Assembly: GCF_947492555.1 (NCBI RefSeq)
Contig: NZ_CANLNE010000002.1
Span: forward strand, 301,501 to 365,500
Direction of reading: 5' to 3'
DNA: 64,000 bases
Source: an uncultured Roseobacter sp.
GTDB taxonomy: Bacteria; Pseudomonadota; Alphaproteobacteria; Rhodobacterales; Rhodobacteraceae
The stretch's first letter is position 1. The number at the start of each line of letters is the position of its first letter. The notes beneath the pieces were generated by a model. That model saw only the letters and a list, made by a program, of their open reading frames with translations. It did not search any database and was not told the origin of the DNA. Below, one piece after another: positions 17,484 to 25,526 of the stretch. Made by a program: the position numbers and the translations under genes.

Positions 17484-17876
17484 TTACTTTCTCAGCAGGT
17501 CCATCAAACCGCTGGACATTTTCCGTGTCTGTTCAAACACTTTCAGGTTTGCTTCGTAGCTTCGCTGCGCTTCGCGCGCGTCACCAAGTTCAATCATCAA
17601 GTCGACATTCGAACTATCAAAGTAACCATCATCCCCCGCCATTGGATGCGCCGGGTCATACACCCGCTCGAGCGTTGACCGGTCCAGTTGCACACGTCCT
17701 GTTTCAACCATGGAGACACCACTTCCTGCGTTGAAAGAAGTCTCAAACGGGACCAGTTTTCGACGATATCCAGGGGTATCCGCATTGGAAATATTTTCCG
17801 CCAAGTGGCGCAAACGTGTTGCTTGGGCTTTCAAACCGCTGGATGTGACACTGAGTGCCTTTGCAAAATCGTTCAT
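17484..17876 (-). CDS. flgC: proximal rod protein FlgC
   Basis: FlgC is a 130-residue rod protein with the N-terminal motif ENISNADTPGYRRKLVPFE and the C-terminal SNVDLMIELGDAREAQRSYEANLKVFEQTR. It is preceded by GGGAG and begins 12 bp after flgB. Confidence 0.96.
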   Translation of the reverse strand: MNDFAKALSVTSSGLKAQATRLRHLAENISNADTPGYRRKLVPFETSFNAGSGVSMVETGRVQLDRSTLERVYDPAHPMAGDDGYFDSSNVDLMIELGDAREAQRSYEANLKVFEQTRKMSSGLMDLLRK

Positions 17877-17888
17877 GATACGTTCTCC

Positions 17889-18287
17889 CTACTGACGACT
17901 CAATGTGGCGCGCAGAATGCCAAGAGAAGACTTGTAGATCGCAAGAGCCCGGTCATGTTGTCGCTTGGCGTCGAGCGATTTCAACATCTCACCTTCAAGC
18001 GAAACGGTATTACCGTTTGGTGAGGCAATCGCACTTTCATCAATTGTTGGGTCGACGCTCTGCCCGCTCACTGCACCATTCAGGTGAAGAGCACGCGTCG
18101 CTCGTTGGCCAGCAGCATCGCCCAAAGAGGCATTACTTTTGTATGTCTCTGCAAAGGGTGCGACGTCACGTGCCTTGTATTCAGGCGTGTCAGAGTTGGC
18201 CACATTCTGTGCGGCAACTGCCTGCTTCTGGCCCGCGTGTACGGCCATTGCATGTGAAATCTTGAAGACTTCCAAATTTTTGAACAT
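17889..18287 (-). CDS. flgB: proximal rod protein FlgB
   Basis: FlgB is the rod protein that begins the minus-strand flgB-flgC-fliE-fliQ-flgFGAH-fliL unit. I chose MFKNLEVFKIS at 18287 (132 residues), preceded by GGGAGAAG; an ATG at 18314 would add nine unlikely residues. The motif QNVANSDTPEYKARDVAPF near residue 28 is diagnostic. It diverges from fliI. Confidence 0.94.
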   Translation of the reverse strand: MFKNLEVFKISHAMAVHAGQKQAVAAQNVANSDTPEYKARDVAPFAETYKSNASLGDAAGQRATRALHLNGAVSGQSVDPTIDESAIASPNGNTVSLEGEMLKSLDAKRQHDRALAIYKSSLGILRATLSRQ

Positions 18288-18368
18288 CGGGGCTTCTCCC
18301 TCGAACGGTTTCATCAAGGCTTAACTCTGATTCCTTTAGAAAGAGTGTGCGAATACCAAAGGATTGCC

Positions 18369-19742
18369 ATGAACCAGCCAATTCCCTTCGACGGGCTGAC
18401 TGCCCAGATCACTGAATTGAACCCGGTACGCGCCATTGGCCGTGTCGTCCGTGTCGAGGGCGGGGTGATCCACGTCGCCGGTCTTGCTGGAAAAGCACGC
18501 ATTGGCGATCTCGTTATCGTCTACCGCCAAGGCGAGCCGTTATCTGGAGAAGTGCTGCAGCTTGACGGAGACCTTCTGGTACTGTTGCCTGATCAGGCGC
18601 CCGAAGGCGTTGCACTGCAAGATAGGGCAGCATTGCTTGAGGCGCGGGGAATCGCTCCTTCAAACGCTTGGGTAGGTCGCACAATCGACCCATTTGGCAA
18701 CCCACTGGACGGCAAACCATTGTTGAGAGGGGTTACGGCACGTGCGCTGCGGCGCGCGCCACCCGATCCGGGCGCACGCCGTGCCATGGGAGAGAGATTG
18801 AATACTGGGATGGCAGGATTGAACACTATGCTTCCCATTGTTCGCGGTCAGCGAATCGGCCTCTTTGCTGGTTCCGGTGTTGGGAAATCGAGCCTTTTGG
18901 GCCATCTGGCACAAAATATGACAGCTGACATTGTCGTTATTGCCATGATTGGCGAACGCGGGCGCGAACTGCGTCATTTCATCGACGAAGTTCTCGGCAA
19001 GGAAGGCTTAAAGCGGGCCATTGTCGTCTGCGCTACCTCGGATCAATCGCCGTTGATAAGACGCCGATGCGCTTGGGCCGCAATGTCGGTGGCCGAGCAT
19101 TTTCGCGATCAGGGAAAATCGGTTTTACTGCTGGCGGATTCCATCACGCGGTTTGCCGAAGCACACCGCGAAGTTGCGGTGGCGGCTGGAGAAGCGCCGG
19201 TTTTACGTGGTTTCCCGCCATCCACCGCACATTTAATTATGTCCCTTTGCGAGCGCGCAGGACCAGGGCAGAATAGTCAGGGTGATATTACCGGCGTTTT
19301 CAGTGTTCTTGTGGCGGGTTCAGACATGGATGAACCGATCGCCGACATCTTGCGCGGCGTTTTGGATGGCCATGTCATCCTTGATCGGATCATTGCTGAA
19401 CGTGGTCGCTATCCAGCAATCGACGTCCTGAGGTCCGTATCAAGAAGCTTGCCAGCTGCAGCAACTGATCAGCAAAACAGTTCCATCGCCAAGGCTCGAC
19501 ATCTGCTGTCTGTGTACGACAACAATGCAATGATGATCCGTGCCGGCCTTTACTCCGTGGGAAGTGATCCTGAGATTGATGCTGCGATGCAAGTTTGGTC
19601 AGACTTGGACGGATTCTTGGCCAAAGTTGAAAGACAAAGCATAGAGAATAGCTTTACCCAATTGGAACTCATTCTCAGGCGCGTGCGAGTTCCCGCTGGA
19701 CCTGCAGGCGCGGGGCAAAGCGTTAGGCCAACATCCGCAGCT
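18369..19742 (+). CDS. fliI: flagellar export ATPase FliI
   Basis: FliI powers unloading of export substrates. The 457-458-residue protein has the Walker A motif GSGVGKSS at residues 168-175, a Walker B region with SVLLLADSITRFAEAHREVA, and the arginine-containing F1-like C-terminal part. I chose the ATG at 18369 (MNQPIPFDG), preceded by AGGA, over an upstream GTG. The stop lies at about 19742-19745. It stands alone on the plus strand between flgB and a converging DUF1217 gene, while FliH and the FliJ candidate are encoded elsewhere. Confidence 0.95.
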
Positions 19743-19754
19743 TGAAGTTGCTGA

Positions 19755-21053
19755 TTACGATTGAAGAAGTGTCAAAGCTAATGAGGCTGAAGTTGCACCA
19801 CTGTTGAAAGAAGACAACTGAGATCGGACAACATATTGTGTAATCAGCTCATCCAGCGCCTCAGGTTCCGAGAACTGGTTTACTTGATCGCTCCCAAAAA
19901 TGGACTGGGCGCGCTCTTTGAAAACCGTTAACTGCTGGTTGATGTCAATTTGACCAATTTCACTTGGCAAGTTAAACGCTGTTTCGAAAAGGTTGCGAAG
20001 GGGCGGCTCGCCCATGATCGTAAACCACTTAGCATCGTTCGACATATCGTCTGATCTGAATGGTTCCAGTTCAAACGCACCATTCACAACTTTTACCGGC
20101 TGGTCATATGCTATGCCGTTGGGCCATTCGAAGTTCTGCTCAATGTACTGATCGCTGATCCGTGTCGAGAACCCACTTCGGCGCGCCTGAAAGTCCTCTG
20201 CAATGCCAAAGCCAAAGGCACGGGAGAGTTCGGCATAGGCCGGGTTGTCCAATTCATTGGCAAATGCAACAACGGAGATGCTGCCTTCTTCCAAGACATT
20301 TTTAATCTTTTCCCGCTCCGGACTCACTGGTGTTTCGGCGCTGGGCTCAAATGAAACGATTGCCTCATAGTCGTCCTGCAGACCAAATGCGCCAAGTGTC
20401 ATTTTGAGAAGTCTCGGATCATCCAGAAGGTCATCAGGTTTTTCAATCAAGCCTATGTTGTCCTGATAGTACTCCACATCATCTGCAACCGAAGAGGCAA
20501 AGTCTGACACCGCTGCGGACACGACTTCTGCGGCAATACGCTCATCTGATTTCTGTGGTGGGCTCGCCAGTTCGCCCAGAACTCGTTGTGCATAAAGCGC
20601 AACCCGCATCGAATCATTTTGCTGCCCAGCAGAAACTTCGAAACTGCTTTCGCGAAACCGAGCGACAATGCTTTCGGCAAAACCACTCTTGCTAATTTGC
20701 CGGTCTTCACCAGGCCCCAGACCAAAAGCTTCGGAAAACTCCTTGTAACGATTATCAGAAAATCTGTTTGCCAATGAATCGTTCGCCGTCGTTCCTTCCT
20801 CCAAGATTTTTTGGATAAAGAAGCGGTTTTCAATGTCATCCTGAATCCCGAATGCGCCAAGTGCGACTTCAAGAAGTCTTCGATCAGAGGTAAGGTCCTC
20901 AGCGGTCTTCACATCACCGATGTTTTCCAGAAAGTAATCTGTGTTCCGTGTAATCTGAGCGGAATTGGAGAAGTTCTCCAATTGGGAATCGTAGGTTCTC
21001 TGGAGAAAGCGCCAGCCTGCTAGGCCTGCTGAAGGAATGACGGGAGCAAACAT
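19755..21053 (-). CDS. DUF1217 family flagellar-locus protein
   Basis: The 432-residue protein has no signal peptide and consists of repeated modules. The pair VALGAFGIQDD (about 67-77) and MTLGAFGLQDDYEA (about 219-232), each followed by an Ala/Phe-rich helical stretch with EAFGLGPGED or RAFGFGIAED, shows an internal duplication. A third module may sit at the C-terminus. DUF1217 proteins are found with flagellar genes in Alphaproteobacteria and their role is unknown; export as a hook or cap-related protein is one possibility. It ends the flaF-flbT unit, its start overlapping the flbT stop. Confidence 0.8.
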   Translation of the reverse strand: MFAPVIPSAGLAGWRFLQRTYDSQLENFSNSAQITRNTDYFLENIGDVKTAEDLTSDRRLLEVALGAFGIQDDIENRFFIQKILEEGTTANDSLANRFSDNRYKEFSEAFGLGPGEDRQISKSGFAESIVARFRESSFEVSAGQQNDSMRVALYAQRVLGELASPPQKSDERIAAEVVSAAVSDFASSVADDVEYYQDNIGLIEKPDDLLDDPRLLKMTLGAFGLQDDYEAIVSFEPSAETPVSPEREKIKNVLEEGSISVVAFANELDNPAYAELSRAFGFGIAEDFQARRSGFSTRISDQYIEQNFEWPNGIAYDQPVKVVNGAFELEPFRSDDMSNDAKWFTIMGEPPLRNLFETAFNLPSEIGQIDINQQLTVFKERAQSIFGSDQVNQFSEPEALDELITQYVVRSQLSSFNSGATSASLALTLLQS

Positions 21054-21457
21054 CAGTTCATCCTTGCCGCCAAAAGTCGCTCCTCACGTGGGAGCAACGC
21101 ACGCAGTGATTTTAGCGCCCGGTAGTGCTGCTTCTCAACAAGACCGCGTGTCGCTTCGGCCAACACATTGCGGCTATCGGAGTCTGTGAAGACTTGGCTC
21201 AACTCTTCAATTTGACGTAGCAATGGAAGATGTGCCTCCTCCGGGCTCTTGTCGCCGGACAGAACCAATTGTACCGCAAAGCATACGCGTTTTACCGGCG
21301 TTTTGGCATCTTCCGGGTGGATTGCATCGCGCAATCTCAAAATGTTTGCACCAGGGGTCATAATTGCAAGCCGGCTACGACGATCGCCATTCTCGATAAC
21401 GACACCGTTTATCAAAACACGCTCTTTTGGGCTCAGCTTCAAGACGAGGCCACTCAT
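21053..21457 (-). CDS. flbT: flagellin translation regulator FlbT
   Basis: FlbT, known from Caulobacter, acts after transcription on flagellin mRNA by binding its 5' leader. The 134-residue protein has the family N-terminus LVLKLSPKERVLINGVVIENGDRRSRL and the LRLRDAIHPEDAKTPVKRVCF-like core (about 40-65). It overlaps flaF by 4 bp. The flagellin leader nearby holds small hairpins that could be its target. Confidence 0.93.
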   Translation of the reverse strand: MSGLVLKLSPKERVLINGVVIENGDRRSRLAIMTPGANILRLRDAIHPEDAKTPVKRVCFAVQLVLSGDKSPEEAHLPLLRQIEELSQVFTDSDSRNVLAEATRGLVEKQHYRALKSLRALLPREERLLAARMN

Positions 21458-21825
21458 TTCGCGTCTCCTTCCTGCTTAAGACCGCCCAGGATCATCGCAT
21501 TTATCTCCAACAACGGGATAGCAGTCTCTTGTTTGCGGAGCACTTTTTGGGTGTGCAGCCGTGTGAACTCCGCCAAGTATACAATCTTGGCACGCAACTC
21601 ATCTGGAAGAAGATTGTTTTCGTCCATTACGTCGACGGCAAGCGCTGTCCAAAGTTTGTTGTTTTCGTACAATGCCTCTGCCAGAGACGAAAAATCGTCC
21701 GATCTAATCGCCTTTTTCAAGCGATGGGAAATGCGAGCGATGACTTCATATTCTGCACTGCGGGCCGTTCTGGTCGGAGCCGCTGCGGGCGCGTATGCGC
21801 TCTGGGCTTGTGCGTAAGCGTTCAC
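21454..21825 (-). CDS. flaF: flagellin assembly/secretion factor FlaF
   Basis: FlaF works with FlbT in flagellin synthesis and secretion in Alphaproteobacteria. It is a 123-residue helical protein beginning MNAYAQAQSAYAP, with the motif RSAEYEVIARISHRLKKAI. The start is GTG at 21825 with AAGG 7 bases upstream. It follows the flagellin gene after a strong terminator hairpin, so its level may depend on read-through or its own promoter. Confidence 0.92.
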   Translation of the reverse strand: MNAYAQAQSAYAPAAAPTRTARSAEYEVIARISHRLKKAIRSDDFSSLAEALYENNKLWTALAVDVMDENNLLPDELRAKIVYLAEFTRLHTQKVLRKQETAIPLLEINAMILGGLKQEGDAK

Positions 21826-21859
21826 GATACAACCTTCATTGGAAACTGGAAATTTGGTT

Positions 21860-21885
21860 CAGGGGCGCGAAACTCCGCGCCCCTG
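21860..21885 (-). terminator. terminator hairpin directly after the flagellin gene
   Basis: CAGGGGCGCG and CGCGCCCCTG form a perfect 10-bp GC-rich stem with a six-base loop, starting 9 bases after the flagellin stop. The run after the stem is only moderately T-rich. It probably ends most flagellin transcripts and stabilises their 3' end, while letting some flaF-flbT transcription through. Confidence 0.8.
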
Positions 21886-21894
21886 AGGTATCGC

Positions 21895-23205
21895 TTAACG
21901 GAAGAGCGACAGGAGAGTCTGCGGTGCCTGGTTGGCAATAGACAGGGCCTGAACACCCAGCTGCTGCTGTGTCTGCAGCGCCTGAAGCTTGGCCGAGGCC
22001 GCTTCCATGTCTGCGTCCACCAGTGCGCCGATGCCCGAAGTCAGACGGTCGGTCAGCTTGCTAACAAAGTCAGCTTGCGTTTCGATCCGGCTGCCTGTGG
22101 AACCCAGCTCGGCGGCCGTATCGATCGACGTCTGGATCAGACCCTCGATCGCAGTCAGCGCGCTTTCGGCGCCGTCATCCGTTGTCACGTCAATCCCGCT
22201 CAGCGCCGCCAGAGCACCTGCGCGTGTGTTACCATCACCGGTGCCATCCGAGTCAACGACGTTTACGTTGATGCTGTAGTTGTTGGCAGCGGTTGTGTTA
22301 GTCGCCGTCCAAACAAGATCGTCACCATTCGCGACAACGTTGAGAGCCTCTGTGTCCAAACCGTTTGCAGACGCGTAGACCGCATACGCCGCTGCGAGAC
22401 CAGCAGCTACATCAGCAGCGGTATCACCTTCTTGAGCGGTATAAACGATTTCCGCCGCAGCAATGCTGCCACCGGTGTCAAAGTCACTGCCCGCATAGGT
22501 ACCAGCACCAGCGATTTGTACTTCGAATGCAGCACCAGCGAGATCGGTGATACCAGTGCCAGCAACCAACATGGTTTGATTGACGACCGAGGTCCCGACG
22601 GTAGTAAGGTTTGCGGTAGCCGCACCGCCGACAGCTGCTCCGCCAGCAGCGAAGGTAGCCGTCGCATCGAGAGATGCATTATTGGTCCCAAGGTTGGAAC
22701 GGCTGACGCTGATTTCACCAGATGTCACCGTACCATCGCTGGCGCGGTCAAGCGAAGACAGGATGTTGGATGTCTGGTCTTCCAGAGCAATGCCATCGTC
22801 ATTCAGCAGGTTCAGACCGTTGAACTGAGCGGCACCAACAATCGAACCGATCTGGTTGGTCAGCGCTTCGATATCCGTCTGGATCTTGGCGCGGTCGACG
22901 TTCTCTTCCTGAGAGTTGACGATCTTGCCTTTGATTTCGGTCAGCAGGTCAGTAATGCTTTCCGATGCGTTCAGCGCAACACCGACAGTCGCCTGACCCA
23001 AGGCCAGCGAGTCGGAAATGGCTTCAAAGCCAGCGACGTCCGAAGACATGACTTTAGAGATCGCCCAAACGGCAGCATTGTCCTTGGCGCTTTCCACTGT
23101 CTTACCTGTGGAAATTTCGCTTTGGACTTTGCCCAGGTTCATATTGATGGATTTCAGGGTCTGCAGCGCGACCATAGCGCTGTTGTTGGTAAGAATGCTC
23201 GACAT
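21895..23205 (-). CDS. fliC: flagellin
   Basis: Flagellin is the filament subunit. The 436-residue protein has conserved N-terminal (about 1-140, with SSILTNNSAMVALQTLKSIN) and C-terminal (about 370-436, ending QAPQTLLSLFR) D0/D1 domains. A variable Ala/Thr/Gly-rich centre (about 150-360) would be exposed on the filament. I chose the ATG at 23205, with AAGGA 8 bases upstream; the ATG two codons earlier sits too close to that site. It is the only flagellin gene in the window. Confidence 0.95.
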   Translation of the reverse strand: MSSILTNNSAMVALQTLKSINMNLGKVQSEISTGKTVESAKDNAAVWAISKVMSSDVAGFEAISDSLALGQATVGVALNASESITDLLTEIKGKIVNSQEENVDRAKIQTDIEALTNQIGSIVGAAQFNGLNLLNDDGIALEDQTSNILSSLDRASDGTVTSGEISVSRSNLGTNNASLDATATFAAGGAAVGGAATANLTTVGTSVVNQTMLVAGTGITDLAGAAFEVQIAGAGTYAGSDFDTGGSIAAAEIVYTAQEGDTAADVAAGLAAAYAVYASANGLDTEALNVVANGDDLVWTATNTTAANNYSINVNVVDSDGTGDGNTRAGALAALSGIDVTTDDGAESALTAIEGLIQTSIDTAAELGSTGSRIETQADFVSKLTDRLTSGIGALVDADMEAASAKLQALQTQQQLGVQALSIANQAPQTLLSLFR

Positions 23206-23226
23206 AAGCATGTTCCTTTGATCATT

Positions 23227-23239
23227 CACGCTTTGCGTG
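23227..23239 (-). promoter_or_regulatory. small hairpin in the flagellin mRNA leader
   Basis: CACGC-AAA-GCGTG, read on the minus strand, forms a 5-bp stem with a three-base loop in the 5' leader. It lies about 8 bases upstream of the AAGGA ribosome site of the flagellin gene. Because FlbT is encoded next door and binds flagellin leaders in Caulobacter, it is a candidate control element. Confidence 0.35.
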
Positions 23240-23358
23240 GATTGTGCCCCCGGCGTCTTCACGCGGGGACGAAACTGTCTTTCTGACCAATGCAATCGCC
23301 TATATCTGACGACGCGCCACCCGACCTCGGATGCATCGCCAACATGCCCGGACAAAGG

Positions 23359-23373
23359 CTAATGACTGCTTAA
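23359..23373. promoter_or_regulatory. CtrA-like site upstream of flagellin
   Basis: Read on the minus strand, the sequence is TTAA-GCAGTCA-TTAG, identical in form to the site between fliF and fliL and one base from TTAA-N7-TTAA. It lies about 155-170 bp upstream of the flagellin start, between flagellin and flgN, which point the same way. Confidence 0.5.
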
Positions 23374-23415
23374 GTCGATCAGCCCCTGTCATTCGGTTTT
23401 TATTCAAATCCCACC

Positions 23416-23775
23416 TCAGGCACGCTTTTCAACGGCGCCATCAGGTGTCACGTCGATTGTGCGGCGTTCACCCTTTTCATCATAAGTTTCGAGCGAGCTC
23501 CGAACACGCCTCAGCGCGGCGAGCCTGCGCGCGACCGTCCGAATACCCTCCAGCGCGCTATCCAGGAGCGCCTGATTGCGCATGACCTTCGCGTTCAGGG
23601 CTTCCAAAGGCGCGCGATCTGCCTCTTCCAAAGCGGCAAGCTGGTCGATCAGCGATTCTTTGCGCTCCAACAAGCGGCCAATTTCATCTAGGTCGCCTAT
23701 CAGCAACGCAGCACGCTCGGCCTCCAGAACGTCATCCAACGCGTCGATCACGTCCTCGAAATGTTCATCCGTCAT
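23416..23775 (-). CDS. flgN: FlgN-like flagellar chaperone
   Basis: FlgN chaperones hook-filament junction proteins. The 119-residue protein is acidic and helical with an FlgN-like pattern: EDVIDALDDVLEAERAALLIGDLDEIGRLLERKESLID, then helices with LDSALEGIRTVARRL. AAGGAG precedes its ATG and it overlaps the end of flgJ by 11 bp. Its usual clients FlgK and FlgL are not encoded in this window. Confidence 0.75.
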   Translation of the reverse strand: MTDEHFEDVIDALDDVLEAERAALLIGDLDEIGRLLERKESLIDQLAALEEADRAPLEALNAKVMRNQALLDSALEGIRTVARRLAALRRVRSSLETYDEKGERRTIDVTPDGAVEKRA

Positions 23776-24046
23776 TTTGTCTCTCCTTCAATGCGTGAAA
23801 CAGTGATTCGCTTAAGCCGATGCCGCCAGCCTTGACCATCTGCATTGCTTGTTCCTGCAGCAGAAACGATCCGAATTGATCCTCACCTGCACCCCCGCCA
23901 AAATGATCGCTCGTTTTGCCTAAACCTGCTGATTTCAGCATTTCCGCAAGAAATCCGGCCTCCAGTTTCTGCGCGACTTCGCGCAGCGCCTGATCCTGAC
24001 GGGACGTGGTCGTCGGCTGTGATCCAACCGGGGGTATTGCAGGCAT
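23765..24046 (-). CDS. flgJ: rod-binding protein FlgJ without muramidase domain
   Basis: This 93-residue protein is only the rod-binding part of FlgJ, with KLEAGFLAEMLKSAGLG, a Gly-rich loop and FLLQEQAMQMVKAGGIGLSESLF. The muramidase domain of enterobacterial FlgJ is absent. A separate transglycosylase gene (8.4 kb) supplies that activity, as in Rhodobacter sphaeroides. I chose the ATG at 24046, with GGAG 9 bases upstream; a TTG at 24067 would add seven residues. Confidence 0.88.
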   Translation of the reverse strand: MPAIPPVGSQPTTTSRQDQALREVAQKLEAGFLAEMLKSAGLGKTSDHFGGGAGEDQFGSFLLQEQAMQMVKAGGIGLSESLFHALKERQNDG

Positions 24047-24093
24047 GACAGGTGTCTCCAATTGCAACTATTTTTCTGAACCATGCGCCAAAT

Positions 24094-24110
24094 CGGTAAA
24101 GATGCGGTAA
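24094..24110. promoter_or_regulatory. direct repeat in the flgJ/fliK divergent region
   Basis: CGGTAA occurs twice, 11 bases apart start to start, which places GTAA-N7-GTAA one base per half-site away from a CtrA pair. It lies in the intergenic region shared by flgJ and fliK. It is weaker than the other two flagellar sites and could be another regulator's repeat. Confidence 0.3.
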
Positions 24111-24162
24111 CTATCCAACGTCATAAAGCTCGCGGAACGTGGAAGAAGTCCCGGAGGCGCTT

Positions 24163-25515
24163 GTGCTTGAAATCCTATCTATACAGCCATCTGCGAAGGC
24201 TAATCGTACTGAAAAGTCAGGTGTCGCAGATGATCCGAAAGTGAAAGATGATCGGGATCGATCGGAACCCGATTTCGAATCGGCATATGCGTCCGATGCC
24301 GAGAAGGAAGCAAAATCAGCAGGCGAAGACGATACAGCGAGAAGCCCCGCGCCAGAAGAGAACGCCGCCGCGCGTGAGAAATCGCGAGAGGCTGAGGCCG
24401 AAGAAGCGGACCCTGTTGTGACTTTCGAAGCGGAAACTTTGCCGGAGGAGGAACTGCCTGTTCCGTCGCCGAAAACCGGAACAGAAGACAAGGTCGCAGC
24501 AGAAAAAGGAGCGCAGAAGGGCGGTGCAGCAACAAGCGAGCTTGTCTTTGCGCAGCGCGTTTTCACGGAACAGAGGTCAACGGCGACCAATGATCCAACA
24601 ACTGTTTCCGCACCGCCTGTGGCTAGAGAAGCGAGCACGCAGCCTGTGATCCTGCAAGCAACGAAAGCAAACGTGACGCCGGGCCCAGAGACGGGTAGTA
24701 ACAGCGTGCCGAAAGTCACTGCAATTCAAACTGATGCTGATGGCTCTGCACCGACAACAGCCTCTGCCAAAACCGCGCAGGCGCTTGAAACAACAGCACC
24801 CGCCACATCCATTCCTCAAAGAAAAGTGGACATAGAGGCAATCGGTCCACGGGCAGAGGCACGCTCAAAAGTTGATGCAGAAAAAGACCGCGCACCGAAA
24901 GACGTTGCAGTACAGCAGAACGCCAATGCCAAGCCGTCTGTAACGATAGCGACAACACAGGTTCCGACAGCACCTCACCCAATCATGCCACTGACGGCCC
25001 AGTCCGACACGTCCTCTCTTGATGTCGCAATGCCTCCAATAGGAGATGTGGATACACCAACGTCTTGGGATCCGCGGAGCGTGGCGCCAAACACCCTTGC
25101 GCAGACACTGTCCCGGCCAGAGACACCCGGCATGATTGGTCGTCAAATTACCGAAATCCTGCAGCGTTTACCGGATCGGCCGGTGGAACTCTCCCTTAAT
25201 CCAGAGGAACTTGGCCGGGTTCGGCTGAGCATTTCTACGGCAGAGGGGGGCATAACTGTTCATGTTCTTGCGGAACGCCCCGAAACGCTCGATTTGATGC
25301 GACGGCATATTGATCTGCTTGGCCGCGAGTTCCAGGCACTTGGATACGAGAGTATCAACTTCGCCTTCAATGAGGGTCAATCCGAGCAAGATGCTGGAAC
25401 AAACAGCGATGAGAGCGCTTCAAATCCCGCAAATTCGGTTGTGGGTGAGCAGCAAGAGGACCCCGCCACTCCAATAACTATGGCCCCGTCGACCGGGGTG
25501 GATCTGCGGCTTTAA
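24163..25515 (+). CDS. fliK: flagellar hook-length control protein FliK
   Basis: FliK measures hook length and triggers the FlhB switch. The protein is about 450 residues, with a long, poorly conserved, charged and Thr/Ala/Pro-rich N-terminal ruler. Its C-terminal hook domain (about 325-415) contains RPVELSLNPEELGRVRLSI, a block of the Flg_hook family, and LGREFQALGYESINFAF. I chose the GTG at 24163 because GGAGG lies 5 bases upstream; a GTG at 24139 would add eight residues and has a weaker site. flgD follows after 11 bp. Confidence 0.88.
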   Translation: MLEILSIQPSAKANRTEKSGVADDPKVKDDRDRSEPDFESAYASDAEKEAKSAGEDDTARSPAPEENAAAREKSREAEAEEADPVVTFEAETLPEEELPVPSPKTGTEDKVAAEKGAQKGGAATSELVFAQRVFTEQRSTATNDPTTVSAPPVAREASTQPVILQATKANVTPGPETGSNSVPKVTAIQTDADGSAPTTASAKTAQALETTAPATSIPQRKVDIEAIGPRAEARSKVDAEKDRAPKDVAVQQNANAKPSVTIATTQVPTAPHPIMPLTAQSDTSSLDVAMPPIGDVDTPTSWDPRSVAPNTLAQTLSRPETPGMIGRQITEILQRLPDRPVELSLNPEELGRVRLSISTAEGGITVHVLAERPETLDLMRRHIDLLGREFQALGYESINFAFNEGQSEQDAGTNSDESASNPANSVVGEQQEDPATPITMAPSTGVDLRL

Positions 25516-25526
25516 GGAGAACCGAT

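Noticed and set aside
21427-23286. 619-codon open frame on the plus strand opposite flagellin
   Set aside because: It lies opposite the flagellin, flaF and flbT genes, whose products match known families; its translation has no recognisable domain and is Cys/Arg-rich, as expected of an antisense frame.
23206-23415. sigma-28 or sigma-54 promoter for flagellin
   Set aside because: I searched by eye for the -24/-12 and the alphaproteobacterial sigma-28 patterns on the minus strand; none was convincing.
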